A stretch of DNA of 64,000 nucleotides. Origin: a bacterium. GTDB lineage: Bacteria; Cyanobacteriota; Sericytochromatia; S15B-MN24; UBA4093. How positions within the stretch are numbered: position 1 is the stretch's first letter; every line of letters starts with the position of its first letter. Below, in pieces: positions 14,944 through 22,535 of this stretch. The notes under the pieces were generated by a model, which worked only from the letters and a program-made list of their open reading frames with translations, did not search any database and was not told where the DNA came from. Where the stretch lies: contig JAGIBK010000001.1 of NCBI GenBank assembly GCA_017744355.1, positions 682,001 to 746,000 of the forward strand, given 5' to 3'. The translations under genes were made by a program, and so were the position numbers.

Positions 14944-17322
14944 TCAGTCCTTTTGGGGGAAGTCGGGGGGAAGGAGCCATACGCCCGTGCGGCCCCAAGG
15001 CGCGAGGCGCTCGGCGCTCTCCTGGAGCTCGTGGGCCAACGAGAGCGCCCCACGCACCCTCAGCTGGCCGTCAGCATTCAGGCCGATGGCGCCGAAGGGG
15101 TTGATCTCGGGGAAGAAGGCGAGCTTCACCTCTTGGCCGTCGATGCCCGCGCGGCGCCGAGCTTCGGCGATCGCCTCGTCGAGGCCTGCGAGGCGATCGA
15201 CCAGCCCGAGGCGCTGGGCCATGGCGCCAGAGTAGACCCGGCCGCTGCCGAGCTCGCGCACCCGGCCCTCGGAGAGGTTGCGGTTGGAGGCCACCAGGCT
15301 CACGAACTTGCCGTAGAAGAAGTCGGCGTTGGCGCGGAGCTTGGCCTCCTCGTCGGGGGTGAAGGGGCGAAGCGGGCTCATCATGTCGGCATGGGCGCCG
15401 CGCTTGATGGTGCTGCTGGTGATGCCCCACTTGGTGAGCAAGCCATCGATGCTGAACTTGCCGACGATGACCCCGATCGAGCCGGTGATGGTCCCGCTAT
15501 CGGCGTAGACCGGCGCCCCCGGGATCATGGCGACCCAGTAGCCGCCTGAAGCCGCTACGTCTCCCATGGAGATGACGACCGGCTTCTTCTCGGCCACCAG
15601 CATCAGCTCGCGGCGCATGATATCCGAGGCCATGGCCGAGCCGCCAGGGCTGTCGACCCTGAAGACCACGGCCCTGACGGACCCGTCGTTACGGATGTCC
15701 CGCAAGGCGTCGACGATGGTGCTCGAGCCGAGGGTCGAGCCCTGGAGCAGGTCGTTGCCGCTGGTGCCTTCCACGATGGAGCCTGCGGCATGCACGACCG
15801 CCACCTTGGGCGGGGCCCAGGCCACGGTCCGGTAGCGGAGGTTGAGGGCATTGACCCCGGCAAGACGGTGGCCGACCTGCTGTTCGAGGCGCTTGGGCAC
15901 CTCATCGCGGTGGGCGAGCTCGTCCACGTAGCCGGCGGCCTGAGCGGCCGGCGCGTCGAGCATGCCGGCGTCGATGGTCTGCCGCACCCGCTCGACGGGG
16001 ATCTTGCGGGCGCTAGCGATCGCTGCAACCACCCGCTCGAACTGGTCGTCCAAGAGGGCCTCGCTCTGCTCGCGCTCCGCGGGGCTCGGGGCCTTGCGCT
16101 CGAATTGCTCCATGGCGGTCTTGTACCGACCGACGGAGACGAACTGGGGCGTGACGCCGAGGTTATCGAGCAAGCCCTTGAAGTAGGTGTTGGTCCGGCT
16201 CATCCCCGCAAGCTCCAAGGTCCCCATGGGGTTGAGGAAGACCCGATCGGCAGCGCTTGCCAGGTAATAGGTGCGGAAGTTCGCATCCTCTACGTAAGCC
16301 CAGACGGGCTTGCCGCTCTCCCTGAAGCGGATGAGGGCCGCGTGCAGCTCTTCGAGGGTGGCCCAGCCGCCGCTCACCCCGTCCACCTTGACGATGAGCG
16401 CCCCCACCGCCGGATCCGCCTGCGCGTCCGAGAGGGCCCGCAGGGCGTGATAGACGGGCGGCACGTCGCTCATGGTCCCGATGAGGGGCAGGTCCGCGCC
16501 CCTACGACTGAGCGCGGTGGAAAGGTCGAGGGTGGCCCACTGGCTGCCCATGGCGCCCAGGGCCGAGCGCTCCCGCAGGCTCGAAACCTTGACGTGGGTC
16601 CCCACAGTCCCCGCCGCCCCCATGGCGCCGAACGCCAGCTGGGCGGTGTTGAGCGAGAGCCCCACCATGTAGGCGCCAGCGGTCGAGACCTGGCCCCGCA
16701 GGCGCACGCCATCGCGCACCTGAGCATCCAGCCCGAAGAAGGGCTGCACGGCCGAGAGGTTGAAGGGGGCGCCGTCGGCGTAGGGCACATCCATGCTCAA
16801 GGTCCAGCCCGGGCCGAAGGGCCTGAAGCCCGCCCCGAGCTGGTACTCGCGGCCGGCCGTGCCGAGTGCTCCCGGGGTCGCGAAGACGTTGCGAACGGCG
16901 AAGCCCAGCGAGAGGTAGTTGAAGGGCCGACTCATGAAGCCCAGGTCGTAGCTCCAGGGGCGTCCCTCGGCCGGGAGGTGATAGGTCATGCCCCAGCGGG
17001 CGCCCTCGCCGAGGCCGAAGCTCAGGCCCATGGCGTAGTCGTTGTAGGGCAAGGGGCTCGCGTTGTCGTGGGTGTAGCCTAGCCCGAGGGAACCCGCGTT
17101 GAAAAGCAGGCGGGTGGTGCCGGTCGCCCAGCCCTGGCGGGTCAGCATGGCGCTCGCCCCCGGGCTTGCGCCGAGACCGCCCGGATTGACGACGAGGGCC
17201 GCCGCATCGTCGACCAGCGCCACCGAGGGGATCAGCCCCATATCCGTCGGCACGGCCCCATGGGCCGGGGTGGCGATCAAGGGAATGACGGCGGCGAGGG
17301 CGATGGGCGTGTTGCGGGTCAT
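14944..17322 (-). CDS. sppA: Signal peptide peptidase SppA fused to an outer-membrane-barrel-like N-terminal domain
   Basis: 792 residues from ATG 17322 (GGAGAG upstream), beginning with a signal peptide (PLIATPAHG). Residues ~25-290 are glycine/aromatic, beta-rich and barrel-like (GLGYTHDNASPL, LSFGLGEGARW). The rest is a long-form SppA with two S49 domains: the general-base Lys lies near residue 400 (SVGRYKTAMEQ) and the nucleophile Ser near 590 (AASGGYW), the arrangement of E. coli SppA. SppA cleaves leftover signal peptides in the periplasm. The barrel-like half suggests outer-membrane association, which E. coli SppA lacks. Heads the cluster. Confidence 0.85.
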   Translation of the reverse strand: MTRNTPIALAAVIPLIATPAHGAVPTDMGLIPSVALVDDAAALVVNPGGLGASPGASAMLTRQGWATGTTRLLFNAGSLGLGYTHDNASPLPYNDYAMGLSFGLGEGARWGMTYHLPAEGRPWSYDLGFMSRPFNYLSLGFAVRNVFATPGALGTAGREYQLGAGFRPFGPGWTLSMDVPYADGAPFNLSAVQPFFGLDAQVRDGVRLRGQVSTAGAYMVGLSLNTAQLAFGAMGAAGTVGTHVKVSSLRERSALGAMGSQWATLDLSTALSRRGADLPLIGTMSDVPPVYHALRALSDAQADPAVGALIVKVDGVSGGWATLEELHAALIRFRESGKPVWAYVEDANFRTYYLASAADRVFLNPMGTLELAGMSRTNTYFKGLLDNLGVTPQFVSVGRYKTAMEQFERKAPSPAEREQSEALLDDQFERVVAAIASARKIPVERVRQTIDAGMLDAPAAQAAGYVDELAHRDEVPKRLEQQVGHRLAGVNALNLRYRTVAWAPPKVAVVHAAGSIVEGTSGNDLLQGSTLGSSTIVDALRDIRNDGSVRAVVFRVDSPGGSAMASDIMRRELMLVAEKKPVVISMGDVAASGGYWVAMIPGAPVYADSGTITGSIGVIVGKFSIDGLLTKWGITSSTIKRGAHADMMSPLRPFTPDEEAKLRANADFFYGKFVSLVASNRNLSEGRVRELGSGRVYSGAMAQRLGLVDRLAGLDEAIAEARRRAGIDGQEVKLAFFPEINPFGAIGLNADGQLRVRGALSLAHELQESAERLAPWGRTGVWLLPPDFPQKD

Positions 17323-17572
17323 GGGCGCTCTCCTCAAAATTGCTCGCTCGGGCTTGCTCGCTCGTTTCAATTCTACGCGGGGCCCTCTCGCATGGCAAAA
17401 ATCGCCCATGGAGTTTGTTGGGCGCCTTCTGGCTTGACAGCGAGCAACCATCTGGCAATTCCGCCCATTGTCGGGCGAAGCGGGATCGAGTAGGGTGGAG
17501 CGGGCTTTGGATCGGGCTATCGATTGTCAGATCGACCTGCCGGGCTTCCCCTGTCGAGACGAGGATTTCGCC

Positions 17573-18217
17573 ATGCGCTACGCCACGCTCGCCCTCGCCT
17601 GCGCCCTCTTGCTGGCAGCTATGCCTATGACGCAGGCCGCTCCCCTGACCAACGTAGGACGCCTCGAGCGCCTGCTCACCGAGCTCACGCAGGATCAGCC
17701 GCTCGATGCCGCCAAGTTCGATCGCTTGATCCTGGCGGCCCTCACGAACGACCTGCTGATCGATCGAGAAGAAGCAGCTTTCCTTACGCGGAGCCTCGAT
17801 CACGCGGGGCCGGACGGGTTCGTCGACGAGGCGCCGGATGTTTCGGCCACCTTCGAAGGGGTGAAGCCGAGCGGTTGGGTGGCCCGCGCCCAGCAGATCC
17901 TCGTGCGCACGCTCAAGGCGAGCACGCTCAACGGCCCGACGGCCACCGCCCTGCAACAGCTCGGCACGATCGCCCTGCGCTCGGACCTGGACGGCAAGGC
18001 CCGGGACCAGATCCTGACGTTGATTGCGAATTATCGGCGGGTGGCCACGACCCAGGTCACGCGGGACCCGCTCGAAGCCATCGAGGCGGTCCTGATCGAT
18101 CCCGAGGGCGCCCTGCGCACGGCCGAGCATCGCCGCCAGCTCGAACTGCTCGATCGCCGGGGCAACATGCCGAGCATGCTGCGCGGCCGGGAGGCGAGCG
18201 GCTCTACGCGCCCGTAA
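17573..18217 (+). CDS. Exported hypothetical protein, 214 residues
   Basis: Start at 17573, with GAGACGAGG upstream, gives a clear signal peptide (MRYATLALACALLLAAMPM...QAA). The mature part is helical and soluble, with no recognised domain; it includes ALTNDLLIDREEAAFLTRS, an EF-hand-like look without the full motif. Its last 14 nt overlap the convergent enoyl-CoA hydratase gene. Function unknown. Confidence 0.65.
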   Translation: MRYATLALACALLLAAMPMTQAAPLTNVGRLERLLTELTQDQPLDAAKFDRLILAALTNDLLIDREEAAFLTRSLDHAGPDGFVDEAPDVSATFEGVKPSGWVARAQQILVRTLKASTLNGPTATALQQLGTIALRSDLDGKARDQILTLIANYRRVATTQVTRDPLEAIEAVLIDPEGALRTAEHRRQLELLDRRGNMPSMLRGREASGSTRP

Positions 18218-18992
18218 AGCGCGGCGTGCGGCGTTCCTGGATCGCCCGGATCCCTTCCTGAAGGTCCTCGGTGGCAAAGCATGCCGCTTGGCCTGCCGCC
18301 TCGCCATCGAGCGCCCGAGCGAGAGCGTCGTCGTCACGGCGCATGAGGGCCTTGGTCCGGCGAACGGCCACCGGGGCGTTCGCGGCGATGCGCTCGGCTA
18401 GTTCGAACCCTGCGGCTTCGAGCCGATCCGACGTGGCGATGTGGTTGACCAGGCCGATGGCGAGCGCCTCGCCCATTTCGACCTCACGGCCGGTGTAGAC
18501 CAGCTCGGCCGCACGTGCAGGACCGATCAGGCGCTCGAGCAAGTAGGTCGCGCCCATGCCGGGATTGAGGCCGACCCGCACGAAGTTGGCGGAGACTTTG
18601 GCGTCCTCGGCCGCCACCCGCATGTCGCAGCCGAGTGCGAAGCTGAGGCCGGCGCCCGTGGCGCGCCCGTGGATGAGGGCGATGGAGGGGACCACGAGCT
18701 CGCGCAGCGAGAGGAACTTCGCGTAGAAGTCCCGCATGCCCGTCTGGTTCTCGGCCTCGGTCCGCGCGGCGTTGTCGCGCAGGAAGGCCAGATCACCACC
18801 GGCCGAGAAGGCCCGACCCTCGCCGCGCACCAAGACGACGCGAATCGAGGGATCGGCGTTGAGCCGTTCGACGTAGGCGCGGACCGCGTCCCCCATGGCG
18901 TGAGTGAGGGCGTTGAGCTTGTCGGGGCGCGCCAGGGTGATGATCGCGATGGGGCCGCGCGTTTCGAGACGGACTTCGTCGGTCAGCTGCAT
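18204..18992 (-). CDS. Enoyl-CoA hydratase/isomerase family protein
   Basis: 262 residues, full crotonase-fold length. Visible signatures are LARPDKLNALTHAM, RAFSAGGDL (oxyanion hole) and HGRATGAGLSFALGCDMRVA (second oxyanion Gly). The segment FVRVGLNPGMGATYLLERLIG lacks the PE of the first catalytic Glu and the PD of PaaG-type enzymes, so hydratase activity is doubtful; isomerase or another acyl-CoA chemistry is possible. Its start is 9 nt from the stop of the cyclic-nucleotide gene upstream. Confidence 0.9.
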   Translation of the reverse strand: MQLTDEVRLETRGPIAIITLARPDKLNALTHAMGDAVRAYVERLNADPSIRVVLVRGEGRAFSAGGDLAFLRDNAARTEAENQTGMRDFYAKFLSLRELVVPSIALIHGRATGAGLSFALGCDMRVAAEDAKVSANFVRVGLNPGMGATYLLERLIGPARAAELVYTGREVEMGEALAIGLVNHIATSDRLEAAGFELAERIAANAPVAVRRTKALMRRDDDALARALDGEAAGQAACFATEDLQEGIRAIQERRTPRFTGA

Positions 18993-19001
18993 CGTGCGCC
19001 C

Positions 19002-19478
19002 CTAGGCCTTCGAGGCGGACGCCACCTCGGCGAACTCCTTGGAGGTCTTGCGGAGCTTGAGCGCAAGCAGACGATTGATCTTCTTGAGGAGCTTGATGGC
19101 GAGGGCGGGGTTGTACTCGCAGATCGACTCGAGGTGCTCCTGGGTCATCGCGATGCCGAGGGTGTCGACGTTGGCGACGGCCGTGGCCGAGCGCAGGCTG
19201 TTGTCCACGAAGGCCGCCTCGCCCAGGACGTTCTTGCCGTCCATCTTGGCGATGTCCTTCTGCTGGCCCAGCTTGTCCTTCTTGCGGATGGTGACCGAGC
19301 CCGACACGATGAAGATCAGATCGCGGGAGTTCTCGCCCTCGTTGAAGAGGATCTCGCCGCCAGCCCACTTCCGAAGGCGGAAGTAGGTTGCGAGCTGGTC
19401 GGCCTCTACCGTCGAGAGATCGGAGAAGATCGGCAGCTGGTCGATGAGGGCGGCGATATCGGTCACGCGTTCGGTCAT
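19002..19478 (-). CDS. Cyclic nucleotide-binding domain protein
   Basis: 158 residues. A single cNMP-binding (Crp-like) beta-roll covers residues 15-125: IFSDLSTVEADQLATYF, EILFNEGENSRDLIFIVSGSV, and the phosphate-binding-cassette region VLGEAAFVDNSLRSATAVA. No DNA-binding helix-turn-helix follows, only a helical tail, so it is not a Crp-type regulator itself. Such stand-alone domains often regulate a partner. Co-directional with the enoyl-CoA hydratase gene 9 nt away. Confidence 0.85.
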   Translation of the reverse strand: MTERVTDIAALIDQLPIFSDLSTVEADQLATYFRLRKWAGGEILFNEGENSRDLIFIVSGSVTIRKKDKLGQQKDIAKMDGKNVLGEAAFVDNSLRSATAVANVDTLGIAMTQEHLESICEYNPALAIKLLKKINRLLALKLRKTSKEFAEVASASKA

Positions 19479-19571
19479 GATCTTCGTCCTTTGCCTGTAA
19501 CTTGCGCTGAAAATGCGGCCGGAGCGGCCATATCCATTATGGACGACCCCGGCCTGGACGACAACCGGCCT

Positions 19572-19949
19572 TTAGAGCGCGAAGAGCGGAAGGCGCTGCT
19601 GGCGATCCTCGGGGCGGGTGCGTTCGGCGAGCCACCGGAAGAAGACCTCTTCGCGCATGATCTCGGGGGCCGTCACCGGGATGACCAGGTAGCGCTCCGG
19701 GGTGCCGTAAAAGCGCTTGACCTCGACGGGATAGCGATCGCGCAGGCCACGCGCCGGTAGGACCCGGACGATGGGGCGCTTGGCACGCGGGCCGTTCAGC
19801 ACGTGGACGATGTAGACATCCTCGTCGGGATGCTCATCGGCATAGCGCGCCTTGCCCTCCAGGATCCACAAGGGGGCCTGCAAGGCGACGCCGGGGCTGT
19901 CGGTGCCGGTCACTTCGAGTCGGATGGGACGCTTCGAACTGTCTTGCAT
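19572..19949 (-). CDS. Hypothetical protein, 125 residues
   Basis: GGAGGG precedes the ATG at 19949. The product is soluble, beta-rich at the start (IRLEVTGTDSPGVALQ) and ends in a helical REEVFFRWLAERTRPED. I do not recognise it. It follows the small gene at 19961-20197 by 11 nt and is probably in the same transcript. Confidence 0.6.
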   Translation of the reverse strand: MQDSSKRPIRLEVTGTDSPGVALQAPLWILEGKARYADEHPDEDVYIVHVLNGPRAKRPIVRVLPARGLRDRYPVEVKRFYGTPERYLVIPVTAPEIMREEVFFRWLAERTRPEDRQQRLPLFAL

Positions 19950-19960
19950 GACCAGCCCTC

Positions 19961-20197
19961 CTACGACGCCAGGATCCGGATGTCGGGCACGTGGCGCTCC
20001 GCAGGGCGCTCGGTGGCCCACTGGTCGCTGTCGGCCATGAAGCCGTCGACCTCGAAGCGGATGCCCCGGGCCTCCAGGAGGGAGGTAACCCAGCGAACCC
20101 GCTCGCAGCCGGGCTTCCAGGTGTGGGCGTAGAGCCGGCGGAAGTGGTCGGGGTCGGGGCTTGTCGCGGTGGAGCGGCGTGGGTTATGCTGGGGCAT
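19961..20197 (-). CDS. Hypothetical protein, 78 residues
   Basis: The ATG at 20197 is preceded by AAGAGGAGGCC, a strong ribosome site. The short product has a possible helix (DHFRRLYAHTWKPGCERVRW) and a beta segment (GIRFEVDGFMADS). No known domain. Likely translated from the same mRNA as the gene at 19572-19949. Confidence 0.5.
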   Translation of the reverse strand: MPQHNPRRSTATSPDPDHFRRLYAHTWKPGCERVRWVTSLLEARGIRFEVDGFMADSDQWATERPAERHVPDIRILAS

Positions 20198-20268
20198 GAA
20201 AGGCCTCCTCTTGCTGAACACGGGGGGAGACACCTCGCCAGGGCGGCAACCCGACGGCGAGGACAGGA

Positions 20269-20302
20269 AAACGAGCGGCGCGCGGCAACGCGCCGCTCGT
20301 TT
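20269..20302. terminator. Bidirectional terminator with T-tracts
   Basis: A 14-bp stem (AAACGAGCGGCGCG and complement), 6-nt loop, followed by CTTTTT on the plus strand and by TTTT on the minus strand. It lies 22 nt past the stop of the minus-strand gene at 20324-20782. Confidence 0.85.
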
Positions 20303-20323
20303 CTTTTTGGCACCGAGCCCGGC

Positions 20324-20782
20324 TCAGGGGGCCTGGTGGCCGGCAAGCCACCATTCACCCTTGCCGTGACTCGAAAAGTGGGTGTCCTTGTTGCGGCTCA
20401 GGACGCCGCAGAGGTAGTTGCGGGCGTTGGCCCCCAGGTCGATCGCAGCCTCCTGCTCCAGGTAAGCGTGCAGGTCGCCCACCTCGATGGGAGCGGCGAC
20501 CGCGGCCATCCGATCCTTGATCACCGTGATGAGCTCCGAGCGGCTGAGCTTGCGGCGCGAGACGCTGGGGGCCGGGCTGGCGGCAGGCGTCGAAGTGGGC
20601 AGGGTGCCTTCGACGATGTAGCGCATGGCCGCCTCTTCGAACTGGAGGTCGGGCAGCTCGGCGCGAAGGGCTGCGATCGCCCGCTCGTGCTCGGCGATCG
20701 CGGCAACGATCGTCTCAATGCGCGAGCGAGCGGCTGCCAGCCGCGCCTTGGCTCCTTGTTGTAGGTTCGTGTCGGGCGTCAT
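20324..20782 (-). CDS. Coiled-coil protein with C-terminal winged-helix (HARE-HTH-like) domain
   Basis: 152 residues from ATG 20782. Residues 10-65 form a predicted coiled coil (RIETIVAAIAEHERAIAALR). A linker rich in Ser/Pro/Thr follows. The last ~70 residues, SRSELITVIKDRM...LCGVLSRNKDTHFSSHGKGEWWLAG, look like a winged helix of the HARE-HTH type, found in DNA-modification and restriction-related proteins. Likely a DNA-binding accessory or regulator. Its promoter carries unusual GACATTT repeats, so autoregulation is possible (inference). Confidence 0.55.
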   Translation of the reverse strand: MTPDTNLQQGAKARLAAARSRIETIVAAIAEHERAIAALRAELPDLQFEEAAMRYIVEGTLPTSTPAASPAPSVSRRKLSRSELITVIKDRMAAVAAPIEVGDLHAYLEQEAAIDLGANARNYLCGVLSRNKDTHFSSHGKGEWWLAGHQAP

Positions 20783-20842
20783 GGGCGGAATCCTGTCGGG
20801 AGATCGCACGGCCCCTCCGGCCGCGCTCGGTTGCTATGTCTA

Positions 20843-20872
20843 AATGTACGCGATCGACATAGCTAATGTCAA
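20843..20872 (-). promoter_or_regulatory. Predicted promoter for the HARE-like gene
   Basis: On the minus strand TTGACA (20872-20867) and TACATT (20848-20843) are separated by 18 nt, ending about 60 nt before the ATG at 20782. The -35 hexamer is consensus. Confidence 0.6.
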
Positions 20873-20878
20873 CCATTC

Positions 20879-20906
20879 GACATTTGACATTTCACTTTGA
20901 CATTTC
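20879..20906. repeat. Direct repeats of GACATTT upstream of the promoter
   Basis: GACATTT occurs at 20879-20885, 20886-20892 and 20899-20905, and TGACATTTC twice. More GACAT/ATGTC half-sites lie inside the promoter (ATGTC 20836-20840, GACAT near 20856, ATGTC near 20866). The array sits directly upstream of the -35 hexamer, so it could be an operator or activator site. Confidence 0.6.
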
Positions 20907-20916
20907 AGGCAATCAA

Positions 20917-20948
20917 AAGCCCCCTCCGCATCGATGCGGAGGGGGCTT
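20917..20948 (-). terminator. Terminator of the 20965-21228 gene
   Basis: A perfect 16-bp palindrome (arm AAGCCCCCTCCGCATC) followed on the minus strand by TTTTGATT; it begins 16 nt after the stop at 20965. Confidence 0.85.
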
Positions 20949-20964
20949 GAGGCAAGAGGCTGCG

Positions 20965-21228
20965 TTATGAAGGCAGCTTGGCGAGGAGCGGCTCGAAGTC
21001 GCCCTCGTGATGGCGCGAGTAGTCGGTCAGAGCCGCGCGCATGAGGGTGACGGTCGCCGTGGGGACCTGAACCCGGATCGGGCCAGGGGTCCGGCGGCGC
21101 TGGTTCAGCGCGGTGATCGCCTGGTTGCCGATCAAGAAGACGGGCGGGGACTGGTTGGAGGTCATATAGCGACGAATGGCCTCGAGCAGGGTCTGCTGTT
21201 CGGCACGGTTGAACTCGAGCATGGGCAT
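20965..21228 (-). CDS. Hypothetical protein, 87 residues
   Basis: Start at 21228 (MPMLEFNRAEQ) is chosen because GAGG lies about 10 nt upstream. The small basic protein has a helix (LLEAIRRYMTSNQ), a hydrophobic strand (PPVFLIGNQAITALN) and a second helix (VTLMRAALTDYSRHH). No recognised family. It has its own strong terminator. Confidence 0.55.
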   Translation of the reverse strand: MPMLEFNRAEQQTLLEAIRRYMTSNQSPPVFLIGNQAITALNQRRRTPGPIRVQVPTATVTLMRAALTDYSRHHEGDFEPLLAKLPS

Positions 21229-21298
21229 CGGATGGTACCTCGAAATAATAGACGACTCGCTTCCCAGGTTACACGGCGCCATCGCCCGCGTCCAGCCT

Positions 21299-22369
21299 TC
21301 AAGCGTCCAATAGGTCCCGCGCTCGGTTCAGGTTCTTGATGTAATCGTCCGCAAGGCCCGGGTGGTGATCCGGATGCAGGAGCAGGCTCAAGCGCTTGTA
21401 ATGCTGCTTGATCTCGATAGGGGCCGCCGCCGGTGAAAGGTGGAGCACCCCGAAAGCCCAGGCGCGATCCGCGTCGCCGCCGACCTTCTTGCCGTCCAGG
21501 AAGCCCTCGCGATAAGCCTTGCGTGCACCTTCCTGGAGCTTGCTTGCCGCCTCGCTCTCGGCAGCCCGGCGCCCGCGGGCGATCCCCACGCCGCGTCCGT
21601 CCTCGTAGCCGTTCTCGTAGCCCTGCCGCTTGGCCTCATCGAGGGCGAGCGCCGAAACCCCGCTCGTCGGTAAGCCTGCGCTGCCGAGGCCTTCCTTGAG
21701 GCCCTTCTTGTGGCCCTCGTTGTAGGAAGCCTTCAATTCGGCCTCCGCATGCTCGCTGCCCTCGGCGTAGCCCCGGGCATAGGCTTCCTCGGCGGCGGCC
21801 CGGCGCTCGAAGGTCGCCTGGGTCAGCCGCTCCTCGAATCGGGCCGCCGCTTCCTTCCCACCACGGGCATAGCCGTCCGTCACGCCGTCGGCATAGCCCG
21901 ACTCCCGGCCCTTGGCGAAGGCGGCTTCGGTTTCTGCCGGGTCGCGCGCCTCGCGGCGCATGCGGTCTTCGACCTGCTGGGTGATGGCCGCCTCGCGCTG
22001 GGCCCAATCGGCCTCGTACTTGGCATGCAGGCGGGCCTCGACCTCCTGAGCGATCTGGGAGTCGCGCAGAGCGCGCTCGGCTTGCAGACGCTCGGCGAGC
22101 TCACGCTGGAGGGCGTCGCGGCCCTGGGCGAGGGCTGCGACCAGTTCGTCCCGCAGGCGGGTCTCGGCCGAACGAGCACCAGCCTCGGCCCCTTCTTCCC
22201 AGGCTTCCTGCAGGCGGCGCTGGACCTCGCCGCTCAGCTGGTGCAGCTCCGACTTGACCCGCGCAAAGGCCTGAAAGGCCCAGGTGCCGTCGCTCCCCTG
22301 GTAGGGGTTCTCCTGGGCGGAGGCGTCGTCCGGTCTCGTCGACTTCCCCGTTTGCGGTGCCTTGCGCAC
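21299..22369 (-). CDS. Repeat-rich coiled-coil protein with C-terminal J-domain
   Basis: 356 residues from GTG 22369, chosen for the GGAGGACGAG site. Residues ~50-180 are a long coiled coil (RDELVAALAQGRDALQREL and similar). The middle contains many short G/Y repeats such as ESGYADGVTDGYARG, ARGYAEGSEHAEAEL and GYENGYEDGRGVG. The last ~55 residues form a J-domain with HPD (LLLHPDHHPGLADD). It shares plan and lead-in (W..GVLHL.P) with the small gene at 10047-10454. It may recruit DnaK to a filamentous or membrane-bound scaffold. Divergent from the recombination operon. Confidence 0.7.
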   Translation of the reverse strand: MRKAPQTGKSTRPDDASAQENPYQGSDGTWAFQAFARVKSELHQLSGEVQRRLQEAWEEGAEAGARSAETRLRDELVAALAQGRDALQRELAERLQAERALRDSQIAQEVEARLHAKYEADWAQREAAITQQVEDRMRREARDPAETEAAFAKGRESGYADGVTDGYARGGKEAAARFEERLTQATFERRAAAEEAYARGYAEGSEHAEAELKASYNEGHKKGLKEGLGSAGLPTSGVSALALDEAKRQGYENGYEDGRGVGIARGRRAAESEAASKLQEGARKAYREGFLDGKKVGGDADRAWAFGVLHLSPAAAPIEIKQHYKRLSLLLHPDHHPGLADDYIKNLNRARDLLDA

Positions 22370-22483
22370 GCCTCGTCCTCCGAAAGCGGCCGCACGGGCG
22401 TGCAACCACGATTTGATCCTGCTCGTTCGTTTCCATTCTCGTACAGGCCTCGCCGAGCGTCCACCCCGAGGCCGGCGCTCGCC

Positions 22484-22512
22484 TTGAGCGGCAAACCCTC
22501 GCCTGATAAGAT
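22484..22512 (+). promoter_or_regulatory. Predicted promoter of the AddB-like/UvrD/nuclease/RecJ operon
   Basis: TTGAGC (22484-22489), 17-nt spacer and TAAGAT (22507-22512) lie 24 nt upstream of the first possible ATG at 22536. Confidence 0.6.
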
Positions 22513-22535
22513 GGGAAGGCCCCCTTGCTCGTTCG

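Noticed and set aside
15790-17082. 430-codon plus-strand frame inside sppA
   Set aside because: The SppA active site is intact on the minus strand; the opposite frame has no recognisable domain.
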